64,000 nucleotides of DNA from an uncultured Bacteroides sp. Lineage in GTDB: Bacteria > Bacteroidota > Bacteroidia > Bacteroidales > Bacteroidaceae. The notes under the pieces are model-generated. The model did not search any database and had not been told where the DNA came from. It saw only the letters and a list, made by a program, of their open reading frames with translations. Position numbers and translations under genes: made by a program. The stretch spans positions 62,001 through 126,000 of the forward strand of contig NZ_CAUCSQ010000006.1 of the NCBI RefSeq assembly GCF_958445495.1, written 5' to 3'. Positions 36,225 through 45,837 of this stretch are shown piece after piece; the first letter of the stretch is position 1, and each line of letters starts with the position of its first letter.

Positions 36225-36262
36225 AAAAGATTCTTAATTAAGAGAACATAAAACAATGAAAG

Positions 36263-36300
36263 AAGAGTGGGAGGTTTCGATACTTCTCACTCTTTTTTGT
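36263..36300 (+). terminator. Rho-independent terminator after the NagB-like/LmbE gene
   Basis: AAGAGTGGGAGG (36263-36274) pairs imperfectly with CTTCTCACTCTT (36283-36294) around a loop TTTCGATA, followed by TTTTGTTT. It is 38 bp after the stop codon. Confidence 0.7.
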
Positions 36301-36412
36301 TTATTTTTGCAGGGGAATTTATCCTGATTCTGTAAACTGATACTGATTATCAAGGAGGATTCAGGGATTTTTCATGTAATCTCGCAGTGATAAAACCTAA
36401 AAACATTAAACG

Positions 36413-39319
36413 ATGAAAAAGATAATCGTGTTTTTCATATACCTGATAACGGGGATAAATTTCCTCTTTGCCCAGGACATTGAAAGAAATATAAAAGAAC
36501 GGTTAACCGATTATTTCGGCAATTATGTTTCAACGGCCCGGATAAGTACTCCCAAACTGGATGGTTTCGATATTGACTATGAACATAAGACGATTACGGT
36601 TCATGCCTCGGAAAGTTTTGCATGCCAGCCATTCCGTCCGGAAACCGTAGAACGGATATATAACCAAATCAGGGATTTGCTCCCCGGTCCGGTGCACTAT
36701 TACCGCCTCACAATCTATACGGACGGAAAGCCTATTGAAGAACTGGTTCCTAATTTTTACCGGGGCAAGAAAAAAGACAAAAGCCGAATGCCGTTAAATG
36801 CGGAATATAAAGGAACTCCCTGGATAAAAAACGTTTCACGTCCCTATGATATTTCACGCGGGCTGCAAAATCGCCATATAGCAGTCTGGCAAAGCCACGG
36901 CAGTTATTTCAAGAATGACAAGGACGAATGGGGATGGCAACGTCCCCGCCTGTTTTGTACAACCGAAGATTTGTTCACCCAGTCTTTTGTTCTTCCTTAC
37001 GTAATTCCCATGTTGGAAAATGCGGGTGCAATTGTTTATACTCCCAGAGAACGGGATACACAAAAAAATGAGATTATCGTAGACAACGATACTCCCAACG
37101 CTTCGCTTTATCTGGAAGTGGGAAGTAAAAAGGCTCATTGGACTACTGCCGCGGCCAAAGGGTTTGCCCAAAGAAAAACGGTTTACAATGACGGCGAAAA
37201 TCCGTTTACGGACGGAACCTGCCGAATCATACCTACAGAGAAAAAGAAGAAGAAAGCCCAGGCTTTTGCCGAATGGGTTCCGACCTTGCCTGCAAGCGGT
37301 AAATATGCCGTTTATGTTTCTTACCAGACATTGCCCAATAGTGTAAGCGACGCCAAATATCTTGTTTTCCACAACGGAGGAGTCACCGAATTTAAAGTAA
37401 ACCAGAAAATAGGCGGAGGGACTTGGGTATATCTCGGTACTTTCGATTTTGACAAGGAAAATAATGACTATGGCATGGTGGTATTAAGCAATGAAAGTAA
37501 CGAACACGGGGTCGTATGTGCCGATGCGGTACGTTTCGGAGGAGGAATGGGAAATATCTCCCGCGGAGGAAAAATCAGCGGGCTTCCCCGTTACCTGGAA
37601 GGAGCGCGCTATTTCGCCCAATGGGCGGGAATGCCCTACAGGGTATATGCCGGACGGAAAGGGGAAAACGACTATGTAGACGATATCAACACACGTTCCA
37701 ACACAATTAATTATTTATCAGGGGGGTCTGTCTACAATCCGAAACAGCCGGGATTAGGAATACCGTTGGAAATGACTATGGCATTGCACAGCGATGCCGG
37801 ATGCAGTAAAACTGACGAATTAATCGGTTCGCTCGGTATCTACACAACCGGCTTTAACGATGGGAAGCTACATGCAGGGACAGACCGTTACGCTTCACGA
37901 GATTTGTCGGATCTATTGCTTACTCAGATACAGAAGGACATTCGTTCCAGCTACAATCTTTCCTGGACACGCCGCAGCATGTGGAACCGGAATTACAGTG
38001 AGACCCGGCTTCCGGCCGTCCCTTCTACAATCATCGAGCTGCTTTCGCATCAGAATTTTGCGGATATGCGGTTAGGGCATGATCCTAACTTCAAATTTAC
38101 AGTGGGACGTGCCATATATAAAGGAATCCTACGATTCATTACCAGCCAACACGACAAAGAGTATGTAGTCCAACCTCTCCCCGTAAGTAATTTCGCAATC
38201 CGTTTCGGTAAAAAGAAAAATACGCTGGAATTGTCATGGAAAGGAGAAGACGACCCGCAGGAACCGACGGCGCACCCGCGGGAATATGTCGTATATACAC
38301 GAATCGGATACGGCGGTTTCGACAACGGGACTTTAGTGAGCAAACCTGCCTACACTGTGAAAATAGAACCGGGCCTGGTGTATTCGTTTAAAGTAACGGC
38401 TGTGAACCGGGGAGGTGAAAGTTTCCCTTCCGAAATTCTCTCGGCTTACAAAGCGAAACGGGAACGTGAAAAGGTTTTAATAATCAACGGTTTCGACAGG
38501 GTCAGCGGTCCGGCAGCCGTCAATACCTTCGATAAAGCCGGATTCGATTTAGACCGTGACCCCGGTGTGCCTTATTTGTCAAATATCTCATTCTGCGGCA
38601 CACAGACCGGATTTGACCGTACACAAGCCGGAAAAGAGGGGAAAGGAAGTCTGGGATACAGCGAGAATGAACTGGAAGGAATAAAAATTGCGGGAAATAC
38701 ATTTGATTATCCTTTTATTCATGGAAAAGCAATCCAGGCTGCGGGAAAATACAGTTTTACATCCTGCAGTGACGAAGCTGTAGAAAACGGGATTGTCACC
38801 CTGGAAGATTATAAGATTGTAGACTATATTCTGGGACTCGAAAAAGAAGATACATCCCAAAAACTGGCTTACTACAAAACATTTTCTTCAGCCATGCAGC
38901 GCATCATCACCAGTTATTGCCAATCCGGGGGTAACATATTTGTCAGCGGTGCATATATAGGAAGTGACATGAACGGTACGCAAGGAAACAGAGAGTTTAC
39001 CCAGAGGATTTTGAAATACGGTTACCAGGGTAGCCTGACAGATAAAAGCTCTAGTCGAATCAACGGGCTCGGACAGACGTTCACTATTCCACGGCTGCCC
39101 AATGAGAACAGTTATGCCGTGCCCGCCCCGGATTGCATCGTTCCGGTAGATACCGCTTTCCCTGTATTTACCTATGTCCCCGGCAACCGGAATGCCGGTA
39201 TTGCCTACAAGGGTGATTACCGGACTTTTGTACTGGGTTTCCCGTTCGAAAGCATCCAATCGGAAGCGCACCGGGCAAACATAATGGCTAGCATATTGGA
39301 TTTTTTTATACGGAAATAA
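36413..39319 (+). CDS. Exported amidase_3-like (N-acetylmuramoyl-L-alanine amidase type) protein with golvesin-like insert and FnIII-like domain
   Basis: 968 residues with a Sec signal (about 1-20, INFLFA). Amidase_3 motifs are present but split: AVWQSHGSYF (His162), LFCTTEDLFTQ (Glu185), GAIVYTPRERD, then after about 230 residues MALHSDAG (His459) and STIIELLSHQNFADM (Glu542) with DPNFKFTVGRAIYKGILRFI. The intervening part (about 235-380: AHWTTAAAKGFAQRKTVYNDGENPF, SGKYAVYVSYQ, VYLGTFDF, VVCADAVRFGGGMG) resembles the golvesin/xanthan-lyase CBD-like domain. An FnIII-like domain (about 590-690) and an unassigned C-terminal domain (VLIINGFDRVSGP) follow. It is often annotated as xanthan lyase; the residues fit a zinc amidase acting on peptidoglycan or a related amide. 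Confidence 0.8.
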   Translation: MKKIIVFFIYLITGINFLFAQDIERNIKERLTDYFGNYVSTARISTPKLDGFDIDYEHKTITVHASESFACQPFRPETVERIYNQIRDLLPGPVHYYRLTIYTDGKPIEELVPNFYRGKKKDKSRMPLNAEYKGTPWIKNVSRPYDISRGLQNRHIAVWQSHGSYFKNDKDEWGWQRPRLFCTTEDLFTQSFVLPYVIPMLENAGAIVYTPRERDTQKNEIIVDNDTPNASLYLEVGSKKAHWTTAAAKGFAQRKTVYNDGENPFTDGTCRIIPTEKKKKKAQAFAEWVPTLPASGKYAVYVSYQTLPNSVSDAKYLVFHNGGVTEFKVNQKIGGGTWVYLGTFDFDKENNDYGMVVLSNESNEHGVVCADAVRFGGGMGNISRGGKISGLPRYLEGARYFAQWAGMPYRVYAGRKGENDYVDDINTRSNTINYLSGGSVYNPKQPGLGIPLEMTMALHSDAGCSKTDELIGSLGIYTTGFNDGKLHAGTDRYASRDLSDLLLTQIQKDIRSSYNLSWTRRSMWNRNYSETRLPAVPSTIIELLSHQNFADMRLGHDPNFKFTVGRAIYKGILRFITSQHDKEYVVQPLPVSNFAIRFGKKKNTLELSWKGEDDPQEPTAHPREYVVYTRIGYGGFDNGTLVSKPAYTVKIEPGLVYSFKVTAVNRGGESFPSEILSAYKAKREREKVLIINGFDRVSGPAAVNTFDKAGFDLDRDPGVPYLSNISFCGTQTGFDRTQAGKEGKGSLGYSENELEGIKIAGNTFDYPFIHGKAIQAAGKYSFTSCSDEAVENGIVTLEDYKIVDYILGLEKEDTSQKLAYYKTFSSAMQRIITSYCQSGGNIFVSGAYIGSDMNGTQGNREFTQRILKYGYQGSLTDKSSSRINGLGQTFTIPRLPNENSYAVPAPDCIVPVDTAFPVFTYVPGNRNAGIAYKGDYRTFVLGFPFESIQSEAHRANIMASILDFFIRK

Positions 39320-39447
39320 GATAATCGCCACAAGACAATAAGGGTAACACAGATATGCTTTCCCCCGTGAACATCCATGTTACCCGGCATTGCTCGGGAC
39401 AAAACAAAAAATATTTTCTTTTTTTATCTGTTTCTCATTTTAAATTC

Positions 39448-39455
39448 TATCTTTG
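39448..39455 (+). promoter_or_regulatory. -7 promoter box TATCTTTG before the 105-aa gene
   Basis: A perfect TAnnTTTG match 31 bp before the ATG at 39487. Upstream, GGGTAACA (39342-39349) and TGTTACCC (39378-39385) form an 8-bp stem that may end the preceding transcript. Confidence 0.55.
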
Positions 39456-39486
39456 CAGGAAACAATAACTTTAAAATTAAAGAATA

Positions 39487-39804
39487 ATGTATATTATACA
39501 AGCAAATCCCAGCGGTACACGCAGCATAGAAGTATCTACCGAAAACCTAAGAACAATAGAAAAATACTCCCTGTTCCGTCATCTCATCGACAGCACGGGT
39601 ATTGTAGATGAAGCTGTATTGGATAAATTAAAATTGAATATCCGTTCTCTCATAGCCAGCCAGGAAGAGGACAGCAAGGATTTGCTGGACCTTTGCATTG
39701 ATGTGATTTACCACAATAATATGAAGGCATTCGGACTGCAACAACTTATCAAGCTTTACCTCACCTGGCTTTCCAGCCCTGAAGCGGAAGAGGAGGAAGA
39801 ATGA
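39487..39804 (+). CDS. Conserved hypothetical protein with acidic tail (105 aa)
   Basis: 105 residues, soluble, helical in the second half (KLKLNIRSLIASQEEDSKDLLDLCIDVI, LQQLIKLYLTWL), ending in a run of glutamates. No domain recognised. Its stop overlaps the start of the TusA-like gene by 4 bp (ATGA), so the two are translationally coupled and may act together. Confidence 0.8.
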   Translation: MYIIQANPSGTRSIEVSTENLRTIEKYSLFRHLIDSTGIVDEAVLDKLKLNIRSLIASQEEDSKDLLDLCIDVIYHNNMKAFGLQQLIKLYLTWLSSPEAEEEEE

Positions 39805-40046
39805 CGAGAATAGACACCTGCGGAACAACGGCATACAGTCCGTTGATTCCTGCAATCAAAGCGATATGCAATGCCGTTCCCGGCGAAACGATAGAAATCG
39901 TGATGAATCATGCCGGTGCGTTTCAGGATTTAAAAGAATATCTGTCGGAACAAAATATCGGCTTTCGTGAAATTTACGAAGGAGAACGAATGACGTTACA
40001 GTTTACTGTCAATAACAAAGATTCAATAAATCACCTGAATAATTGA
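39801..40046 (+). CDS. TusA-fold small protein lacking the catalytic cysteine
   Basis: 81 residues. The sequence IDTCGTTAYSPLIPAIKAI...VPGETIEIVMNHAGAFQDLKEYLSEQN tracks TusA/SirA proteins (LDTRG..CPxPV.......PGE.L.I..DD......I..F). In TusA the CPxP Cys relays sulfur; here the position is Ala11 and the following Pro is Tyr12, and Pro14 is kept. A Cys (Cys7) sits four residues earlier. It therefore may not be a classic sulfur carrier. Translated together with the acidic 105-residue protein. Family assignment is by pattern and length. Confidence 0.7.
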   Translation: MTRIDTCGTTAYSPLIPAIKAICNAVPGETIEIVMNHAGAFQDLKEYLSEQNIGFREIYEGERMTLQFTVNNKDSINHLNN

Positions 40047-40120
40047 AATAAATTATTCTAATAATCGAAATCGGACATTCCAATGAATAAAAAAATCATT
40101 GGGATGTTTTTTATTATCCG

Positions 40121-40128
40121 TATCTTTG
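40121..40128 (+). promoter_or_regulatory. -7 promoter box TATCTTTG touching the radical SAM start codon
   Basis: A perfect TAnnTTTG match that ends four bases before the ATG at 40133. If transcription starts at the usual distance from this box, the mRNA begins at or within a base or two of the start codon. Confidence 0.55.
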
Positions 40129-40132
40129 CGGC

Positions 40133-41968
40133 ATGAAAGAATATCGACTGACCGACTGGTTACCTACAACTAAAAAGGAAGTGGAGCTTCGCGGATGGAA
40201 TGAGCTGGATGTCATTCTTTTCAGCGGTGACGCCTATGTAGACCATCCTTCTTTCGGGGCTGCCGTTATCGGGCGTATCCTTGAAGCGGAAGGTTTAAAG
40301 GTTGCCATCGTCCCCCAACCCAACTGGCGTGATGACCTGCGTGACTTCAAAAAGCTGGGGCGTCCGCGGTTATTCTTCGGCATTTCCGCCGGTTGCATGG
40401 ACTCGATGGTCAACAAATACACTGCCAACAAGCGTTTACGCAGCGAAGACGCATATACTCCGGACGGACGCCCGGATATGCGTCCGGAATATCCGTCCAT
40501 CGTTTACAGCCGGATTCTGAAAAGGCTTTATCCGGACGTTCCTGTCGTATTGGGAGGCATCGAGGCTAGTTTAAGACGTTTAAGCCATTACGATTATTGG
40601 CAAGACAAGGTGCAGAAAAGTATATTATGCGACAGTGGAGCCGATTTGCTTATTTACGGTATGGGAGAAAAACCCGTGGTAGAATTAAGCAGGGCGGTAA
40701 TGGCTTGTGGTAATTCCCGCCTGCCGCTAACTGTTTATGATATTCCTCAGATAGCTTATCTCCGTCGTGCGTCAGAATGGACGCCTGCCCCCGACGACAT
40801 ACAGCTTTATTCGCACGAAGAGTGTTTGTCCGACAAAAAGAAACAGGCTAGCAATTTCCGGCATATTGAAGAAGAATCGAACAAATATGCCGCTTCCCGC
40901 ATCACGCAGGCAGTGGGGAATAAAGTGGTGGTGGTTAATCCTCCTTATCCCCCGATGAGTCAGAAAGAACTGGACCATTCGTTTGACCTGCCCTATACCC
41001 GCCTCCCTCATCCTAAATACAAAGGCAAAAGGATTCCGGCATACGACATGATTAAATTTTCCATCAATATCCACAGAGGGTGTTTCGGTGGTTGCGCTTT
41101 TTGCACCATTTCCGCACATCAGGGGAAATTTATCGTCAGCCGCAGCAAAGAATCGATTCTACAGGAGGTGAAAAAAGTAATGGAATTACCGGACTTCAAG
41201 GGATATCTAAGCGATTTGGGAGGTCCTTCCGCCAATATGTATCAGATGAAAGGAAAAGACGAAACTGTTTGCAGAAAGTGTAAACGTCCGTCGTGCATCC
41301 ATCCGAAGGTTTGTCCGAATTTAAATTCGGACCACCGTCCTTTACTGGACATTTACCATACGGTAGACCAATTGCCCGGAATCAAGAAGTCTTTCATCGG
41401 TAGCGGAGTACGTTATGACCTGCTGCTTCATCGGAGTAAAGATGAAGCGGTTAACCGTAGTGCTGCCGAGTACACCCGCGAATTAATCATCAACCATGTC
41501 AGCGGCCGGTTGAAAGTAGCTCCGGAGCACACTAGCGACCGGGTATTGTCTGTGATGCGCAAACCGCCTTTCGAACAGTTCGAAACATTCAAAAAAATAT
41601 TCGACCGTATTAACAGGGAAGAGAATATGCGCCAGCAATTGATTCCGTATTTCATTTCGTCACATCCCGGATGTAAAGAGGAAGACATGGCAGAACTTGC
41701 CGTTATCACCAAACGCCTGGATTTCCATCTGGAACAGGTACAGGACTTCACTCCCACCCCGATGACAGTAGCTACCGAAGCTTGGTACACCGGATTTCAT
41801 CCGTACACTCTGGAACCTATATTCAGTGCGAAAACCCAACGGGAAAAACTTGCCCAGCGCCAGTTCTTTTTCTGGTATAAACCGGAAGAACGGAAAAACA
41901 TCATCAATGAATTGAGACGTATCGGCCGTTCTGACCTGATAGACAGGCTATACGGAAAAAAGAAGTGA
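40133..41968 (+). CDS. YgiQ-family radical SAM protein
   Basis: 611 residues. The N-terminal domain (ELDVILFSGDAYVDHPSFGAAVIGRILEAEGLKVAIVPQP) is the cobalamin-binding-like region of the YgiQ family. The radical SAM cluster motif is RGCFGGCAFCTISAHQG (about 317-333), CxxxCxxC. A Cys-rich stretch (CRKCKRPSCIHPKVCPN) follows at about 382-398 and may bind a further cluster or metal. The C-terminal QDFTPTPMTVATEAWYTG is conserved in the family. The reaction is not established. Start chosen because the LTDWLPTTKKEVELRGW segment is conserved from the first residues. Confidence 0.92.
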   Translation: MKEYRLTDWLPTTKKEVELRGWNELDVILFSGDAYVDHPSFGAAVIGRILEAEGLKVAIVPQPNWRDDLRDFKKLGRPRLFFGISAGCMDSMVNKYTANKRLRSEDAYTPDGRPDMRPEYPSIVYSRILKRLYPDVPVVLGGIEASLRRLSHYDYWQDKVQKSILCDSGADLLIYGMGEKPVVELSRAVMACGNSRLPLTVYDIPQIAYLRRASEWTPAPDDIQLYSHEECLSDKKKQASNFRHIEEESNKYAASRITQAVGNKVVVVNPPYPPMSQKELDHSFDLPYTRLPHPKYKGKRIPAYDMIKFSINIHRGCFGGCAFCTISAHQGKFIVSRSKESILQEVKKVMELPDFKGYLSDLGGPSANMYQMKGKDETVCRKCKRPSCIHPKVCPNLNSDHRPLLDIYHTVDQLPGIKKSFIGSGVRYDLLLHRSKDEAVNRSAAEYTRELIINHVSGRLKVAPEHTSDRVLSVMRKPPFEQFETFKKIFDRINREENMRQQLIPYFISSHPGCKEEDMAELAVITKRLDFHLEQVQDFTPTPMTVATEAWYTGFHPYTLEPIFSAKTQREKLAQRQFFFWYKPEERKNIINELRRIGRSDLIDRLYGKKK

Positions 41969-42269
41969 TTTTTTCCTCCCCATAAGACACAGGAATTCTT
42001 ATGAGTGAGTTACGGAATACGTTTTTAGCATGCGCGACGGCGATTAAACATTAAGGTTCTTCGCCGAAGCAATGGTGTTTGTGGCTATTTCATAAATAAA
42101 ATAGATAGAAAGAACAGGAAATATACGGCAAATTCAGCACTTCCCGTTTGCCAATAACAGAACGCACATATATCAGTAGTCGAGATAAAAGGCTCTTGCT
42201 TCAAACGGGAATGGACAGGGAAACGGTCCGTCGGAACTTTACCTCTTTTATGCAATCCGATGAAGTATG
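41969..42269. other. Convergent intergenic region, nothing recognised
   Basis: 301 bp between two convergent genes (the radical SAM gene and mfd). No persuasive reading frame, strong hairpin or promoter box was found. Confidence 0.5.
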
Positions 42270-45200
42270 TCATTCCTTCACCGGTAACGCTACAATTTCC
42301 CTCAATACGCTGACCGCCGTTTCTACATTGGTGACGTCCTTAATCAACATGCTTCGCTTGCCGTTCTGTTCCCGCAAATCACAACGGCGGGTATATTTCA
42401 TCATATAGTCAATCACTTTACCGAAAGCTTGACTTTGATAGAACGGGCTATCCGGATTGGATACGAAGAACAAAGTCATACGGCCACCTTTCAAGAAGAT
42501 TTTCTCCGCCCCCAGGCGCGCTGCCAAACGGCGCAGGGGAACGATACGAAGCAGTTCTTCCGTTTCCGGAGGAACAGGTCCGAAACGGTCTTCCAAACGG
42601 GAGCGGAAAGCTTCCACATCTTTGTCTAAAGTCAGGCCGTCCAGTTCGCGATAAAGCAACATCCGTTCACTGCTGCCGGTGACATAGTTTGCCGGCAATA
42701 ACAGTTCGAGGTCACTTTCCACCTGACATTCATCTACAAATCCTTCTCCGCTAATCTGCCCCTCTTCTTTGATTTCATCCGCATACAACTCCGCAAACTC
42801 ATCGTTTTTCAACTCGTGGACAGCCTCGGAGAGAATTTTCTGATAGGTTTCATATCCCAAATCTGCGATAAAACCGCTTTGTTCCGCTCCAAGCAAATTG
42901 CCCGCACCACGAATGTCCAAATCCTGCATAGCGATATGGATGCCACTGCCCAAGTCGCTGAAATTTTCAATAGCTTGCAAACGGCGGCGTCCCTCTGCCG
43001 TCAGAGTACTTAACGGAGGAGCCAGCAAATAACAAAAGGCTTTCTTATTACTGCGTCCCACTCGTCCACGCATCTGATGCAAATCGCTTAACCCGAAATT
43101 CTGAGCCTGGTTAATGATAATCGTATTGGCATTCGGAATATCAATCCCGCTTTCAATAATGGTAGTCGCCAAAAGCACGTCATAATCGTAATTGACAAAA
43201 TCCAGTATAATCTTTTCCAGTTGGGCGGGTTCCATCTGCCCGTGCCCGATTGCCACACGGCAATCGGGGATATGCCGCTCAACCATCGCCTTTAATTCCG
43301 GTAAATTCGCTATCCGGTTGTTTACAAAGAAAACCTGTCCGTTACGGCTCATTTCAAAATTAATGGCATCCGTAATGACTTCTTCATTGAATGTATGTAC
43401 TTCGGTCTGAATCGGATAACGGTTAGGCGGCGGGGTGGAGATAACGCTCAGGTCACGGGCTCCCATCAAGGAAAACTGAAGAGTACGGGGAATCGGGGTG
43501 GCAGTCATAGTCAATGTATCCACATTCACTTTCAGTTGCCGCAGCTTCTCTTTAACGGAAACCCCGAATTTCTGTTCTTCATCCACAATCAGCAAACCCA
43601 AATCTTTGAACTGAACATCTTTCCCCAAAATGCGATGAGTACCTATGAGAATATTGACATCACCTTCTCTCAATCCTTTCAAAACAGCCTTGGCCTGTGT
43701 GGCCGTACGCGCACGGCTTAAATATTCCACCCGGCAAGGCAATCCCTTCAACCGTTCGCGGAATGTCTGGAAATGCTGATAGGCCAAAACTGTTGTCGGA
43801 ACCAATACGGCGACCTGCTTATTATCGGCCACTGCTTTGAAAGCGGCACGGATAGCAACTTCCGTTTTTCCGAAGCCCACATCTCCGCAGACCAGACGGT
43901 CCATCGGACGATCGCTTTCCATATCGTTTTTTACGTCAATAGTAGCCTTGCTCTGGTCGGGGGTGTCTTCATAAATGAAAGAGGCTTCCAGCTCATGTTG
44001 CAAAAAACTATCGGGACTATAGGCAAACCCTTTTTCCTGACGCCGCTGTGAATACAATTTAATCAAATCACGGGCAATGTCTTTGATTTTGGTCTTGGTA
44101 CGTTCTTTCAACTTTTCCCATGCACCTGTTCCCAGTTTATTCAAACGAGGCGCTTCTCCCTCTTTTCCCTTATATTTGGAGACCTTATGCAAAGAATGAA
44201 TCGAGACAAACACGACATCATCATTTTGAAAGACCAGTTTCAAGACTTCCTGTGTAGTATCCCCGTTCGGTATACGTACCAGTCCGGAAAAACGCCCGAT
44301 GCCGTGGTCTGTATGCACCACATAATCACCCGGAGTAAACTGGTTCAATTCTTTTAAAGACAGGGCGACTTTTCCCGAACGCGCTTTATCGCTTTTCAGG
44401 TTATATTTGTGAAAACGGTCGAACAATTGATGGTCTGTGAAAATGCAAAGACGTAACGTATTATCAACAAAACCTTCATGTACGGTACGCTCTACCGGAA
44501 CAAACCGAATCTTGTCTCCCCGGTCCTCGAAAATAGCTTTAATCCGGTCTGTCTGCTTCACACTGTCACTACAGATATAGAGCGTATATCCTTTCTGCAG
44601 GTAATCTTTGAATGAGCCGGCTACCAAATCAAAATTCTTATGGAAAATAGGCTGGGCGGAAGTATCGAACATCACACTGGCATTCGGCGTACCTGTCGGT
44701 TTATTGCCAAACTCCATCCGACGGAAATCAAGCGCCCGTACCGTAAACTCGCCGCTGTCTATCAATTTGCCTTCCAGAGTAATGCCTCCATTCTCTTCGG
44801 CTTCCTGTACGGCGATTGCCTGCGGAGTCAACGCCTCGTCATGCACTGCCTGAATACGCTCACGCAACCAAAGAAAATCACGCATCGCCAGAACGGTCTC
44901 TTCTGGAATAAAATCCAGAAAAGAAGTGGTGGCCGCTCCCGTCACTGCCAAATCAGGGACAATAGATACACCGCCTTTCTTTTCTCTGGACAATTGCGAA
45001 TCAACCTCGAAAGTACGGATACTCTCTACTTCATCACCAAAAAAATCAATGCGGTAGGGATATTCCGAAGCAAAAGAAAAAACGTCGATAATACTGCCAC
45101 GAACAGCATATTGTCCCGGCTCATACACATAATCGACATATTCAAACCCATAACTGTGCAACACATCCGTGATAAAAACCGTATCCACCTTCTCCCCTAC

Positions 45201-45659
45201 ACTCAGTTTCAGGGTTTTATCGCTCAACTCTTTGCGGGATACGACCTTCTCCGCCAACGCATCCGGATAAGTAACGATACACAACCCCTTTTCTCCTTTT
45301 TGCAAACGGCTCAGCACTTCCGTACGCAAAATTTCATTTGCCGCATCTTTTTGCCCGTATTTAACCGAACGCCGGAAGGAGGACGGGAAGAACAATACGG
45401 TTTCCGCCCCCAACACTTGTGTCAGGTCATGGTAAAAATAACCGGCTTCTTCAAGGTCGCCCAAAATAAAAACAAACGGATATCCGCTCTCCCGTACCAA
45501 CACGGAAGAAAAAAGCGAAGCAGCAGACGCGCACAGTCCTCCACAAAAAATTGTCTGAATAGAAGTGTCTTTCAACAAACGCTTCATGACCGCCGTATTG
45601 GGGTGGGCGGCATATTGTTGTTGCAGTTCTGTTATTGTCATATATCGATAAAATTTCAT
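42270..45659 (-). CDS. mfd: Transcription-repair coupling factor Mfd
   Basis: 1129 residues, close to the usual length. It has the UvrB-homology N-terminal region (VFILGDLEEAGYFYHDL), the RNA-polymerase-interacting domain (GDYVVHTDHGIGRFSGLV), a superfamily 2 translocase with Walker A GDVGFGKTE, DEEQ box (LLIVDEEQKFG), motif TATPIPRTLQFSLMGARDLSVI, QMRGRVGRS motif VI, and a C-terminal TRCF domain. Mfd releases stalled RNA polymerase and recruits UvrA. A -7 box (TACTTTTG) ends two bases before this ATG, so either the message is leaderless or translation starts at Met7 (45641, MTITELQQQY). Confidence 0.97.
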   Translation of the reverse strand: MKFYRYMTITELQQQYAAHPNTAVMKRLLKDTSIQTIFCGGLCASAASLFSSVLVRESGYPFVFILGDLEEAGYFYHDLTQVLGAETVLFFPSSFRRSVKYGQKDAANEILRTEVLSRLQKGEKGLCIVTYPDALAEKVVSRKELSDKTLKLSVGEKVDTVFITDVLHSYGFEYVDYVYEPGQYAVRGSIIDVFSFASEYPYRIDFFGDEVESIRTFEVDSQLSREKKGGVSIVPDLAVTGAATTSFLDFIPEETVLAMRDFLWLRERIQAVHDEALTPQAIAVQEAEENGGITLEGKLIDSGEFTVRALDFRRMEFGNKPTGTPNASVMFDTSAQPIFHKNFDLVAGSFKDYLQKGYTLYICSDSVKQTDRIKAIFEDRGDKIRFVPVERTVHEGFVDNTLRLCIFTDHQLFDRFHKYNLKSDKARSGKVALSLKELNQFTPGDYVVHTDHGIGRFSGLVRIPNGDTTQEVLKLVFQNDDVVFVSIHSLHKVSKYKGKEGEAPRLNKLGTGAWEKLKERTKTKIKDIARDLIKLYSQRRQEKGFAYSPDSFLQHELEASFIYEDTPDQSKATIDVKNDMESDRPMDRLVCGDVGFGKTEVAIRAAFKAVADNKQVAVLVPTTVLAYQHFQTFRERLKGLPCRVEYLSRARTATQAKAVLKGLREGDVNILIGTHRILGKDVQFKDLGLLIVDEEQKFGVSVKEKLRQLKVNVDTLTMTATPIPRTLQFSLMGARDLSVISTPPPNRYPIQTEVHTFNEEVITDAINFEMSRNGQVFFVNNRIANLPELKAMVERHIPDCRVAIGHGQMEPAQLEKIILDFVNYDYDVLLATTIIESGIDIPNANTIIINQAQNFGLSDLHQMRGRVGRSNKKAFCYLLAPPLSTLTAEGRRRLQAIENFSDLGSGIHIAMQDLDIRGAGNLLGAEQSGFIADLGYETYQKILSEAVHELKNDEFAELYADEIKEEGQISGEGFVDECQVESDLELLLPANYVTGSSERMLLYRELDGLTLDKDVEAFRSRLEDRFGPVPPETEELLRIVPLRRLAARLGAEKIFLKGGRMTLFFVSNPDSPFYQSQAFGKVIDYMMKYTRRCDLREQNGKRSMLIKDVTNVETAVSVLREIVALPVKE

Positions 45660-45661
45660 CG

Positions 45662-45669
45662 CAAAAGTA
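45662..45669 (-). promoter_or_regulatory. -7 promoter box TACTTTTG for mfd
   Basis: A perfect TAnnTTTG match on the minus strand, two bases from the first possible mfd ATG. Confidence 0.5.
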
Positions 45670-45807
45670 CAAAAAAAGCGGGAACAAGATATTAAAAGCC
45701 GTTAGAAAAGAAAACGTATATGCCGTGGCTATTCCATCGTATCGTTTCCCCCGGCCGTTACACACGTTAAATAATCCTTAGTCGGTCCATAACTAAAGGA
45801 AAAGAAC

Positions 45808-45815
45808 TATTTTTG
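45808..45815 (+). promoter_or_regulatory. -7 promoter box TATTTTTG for the glycosyltransferase-pyrC unit
   Basis: A perfect TAnnTTTG match 22 bp before the ATG at 45838. Confidence 0.5.
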
Positions 45816-45837
45816 TTTCTAAAATTATAATATTTAT

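Noticed and set aside
36413..39319. Xanthan lyase as the function of this gene
   Set aside because: The resemblance is to the golvesin/xanthan-lyase binding module only; no polysaccharide lyase catalytic domain is present.
44640..45695. Rightward 351-codon frame opposite mfd
   Set aside because: Entirely antisense to the conserved mfd gene; no domain or promoter context supports it.
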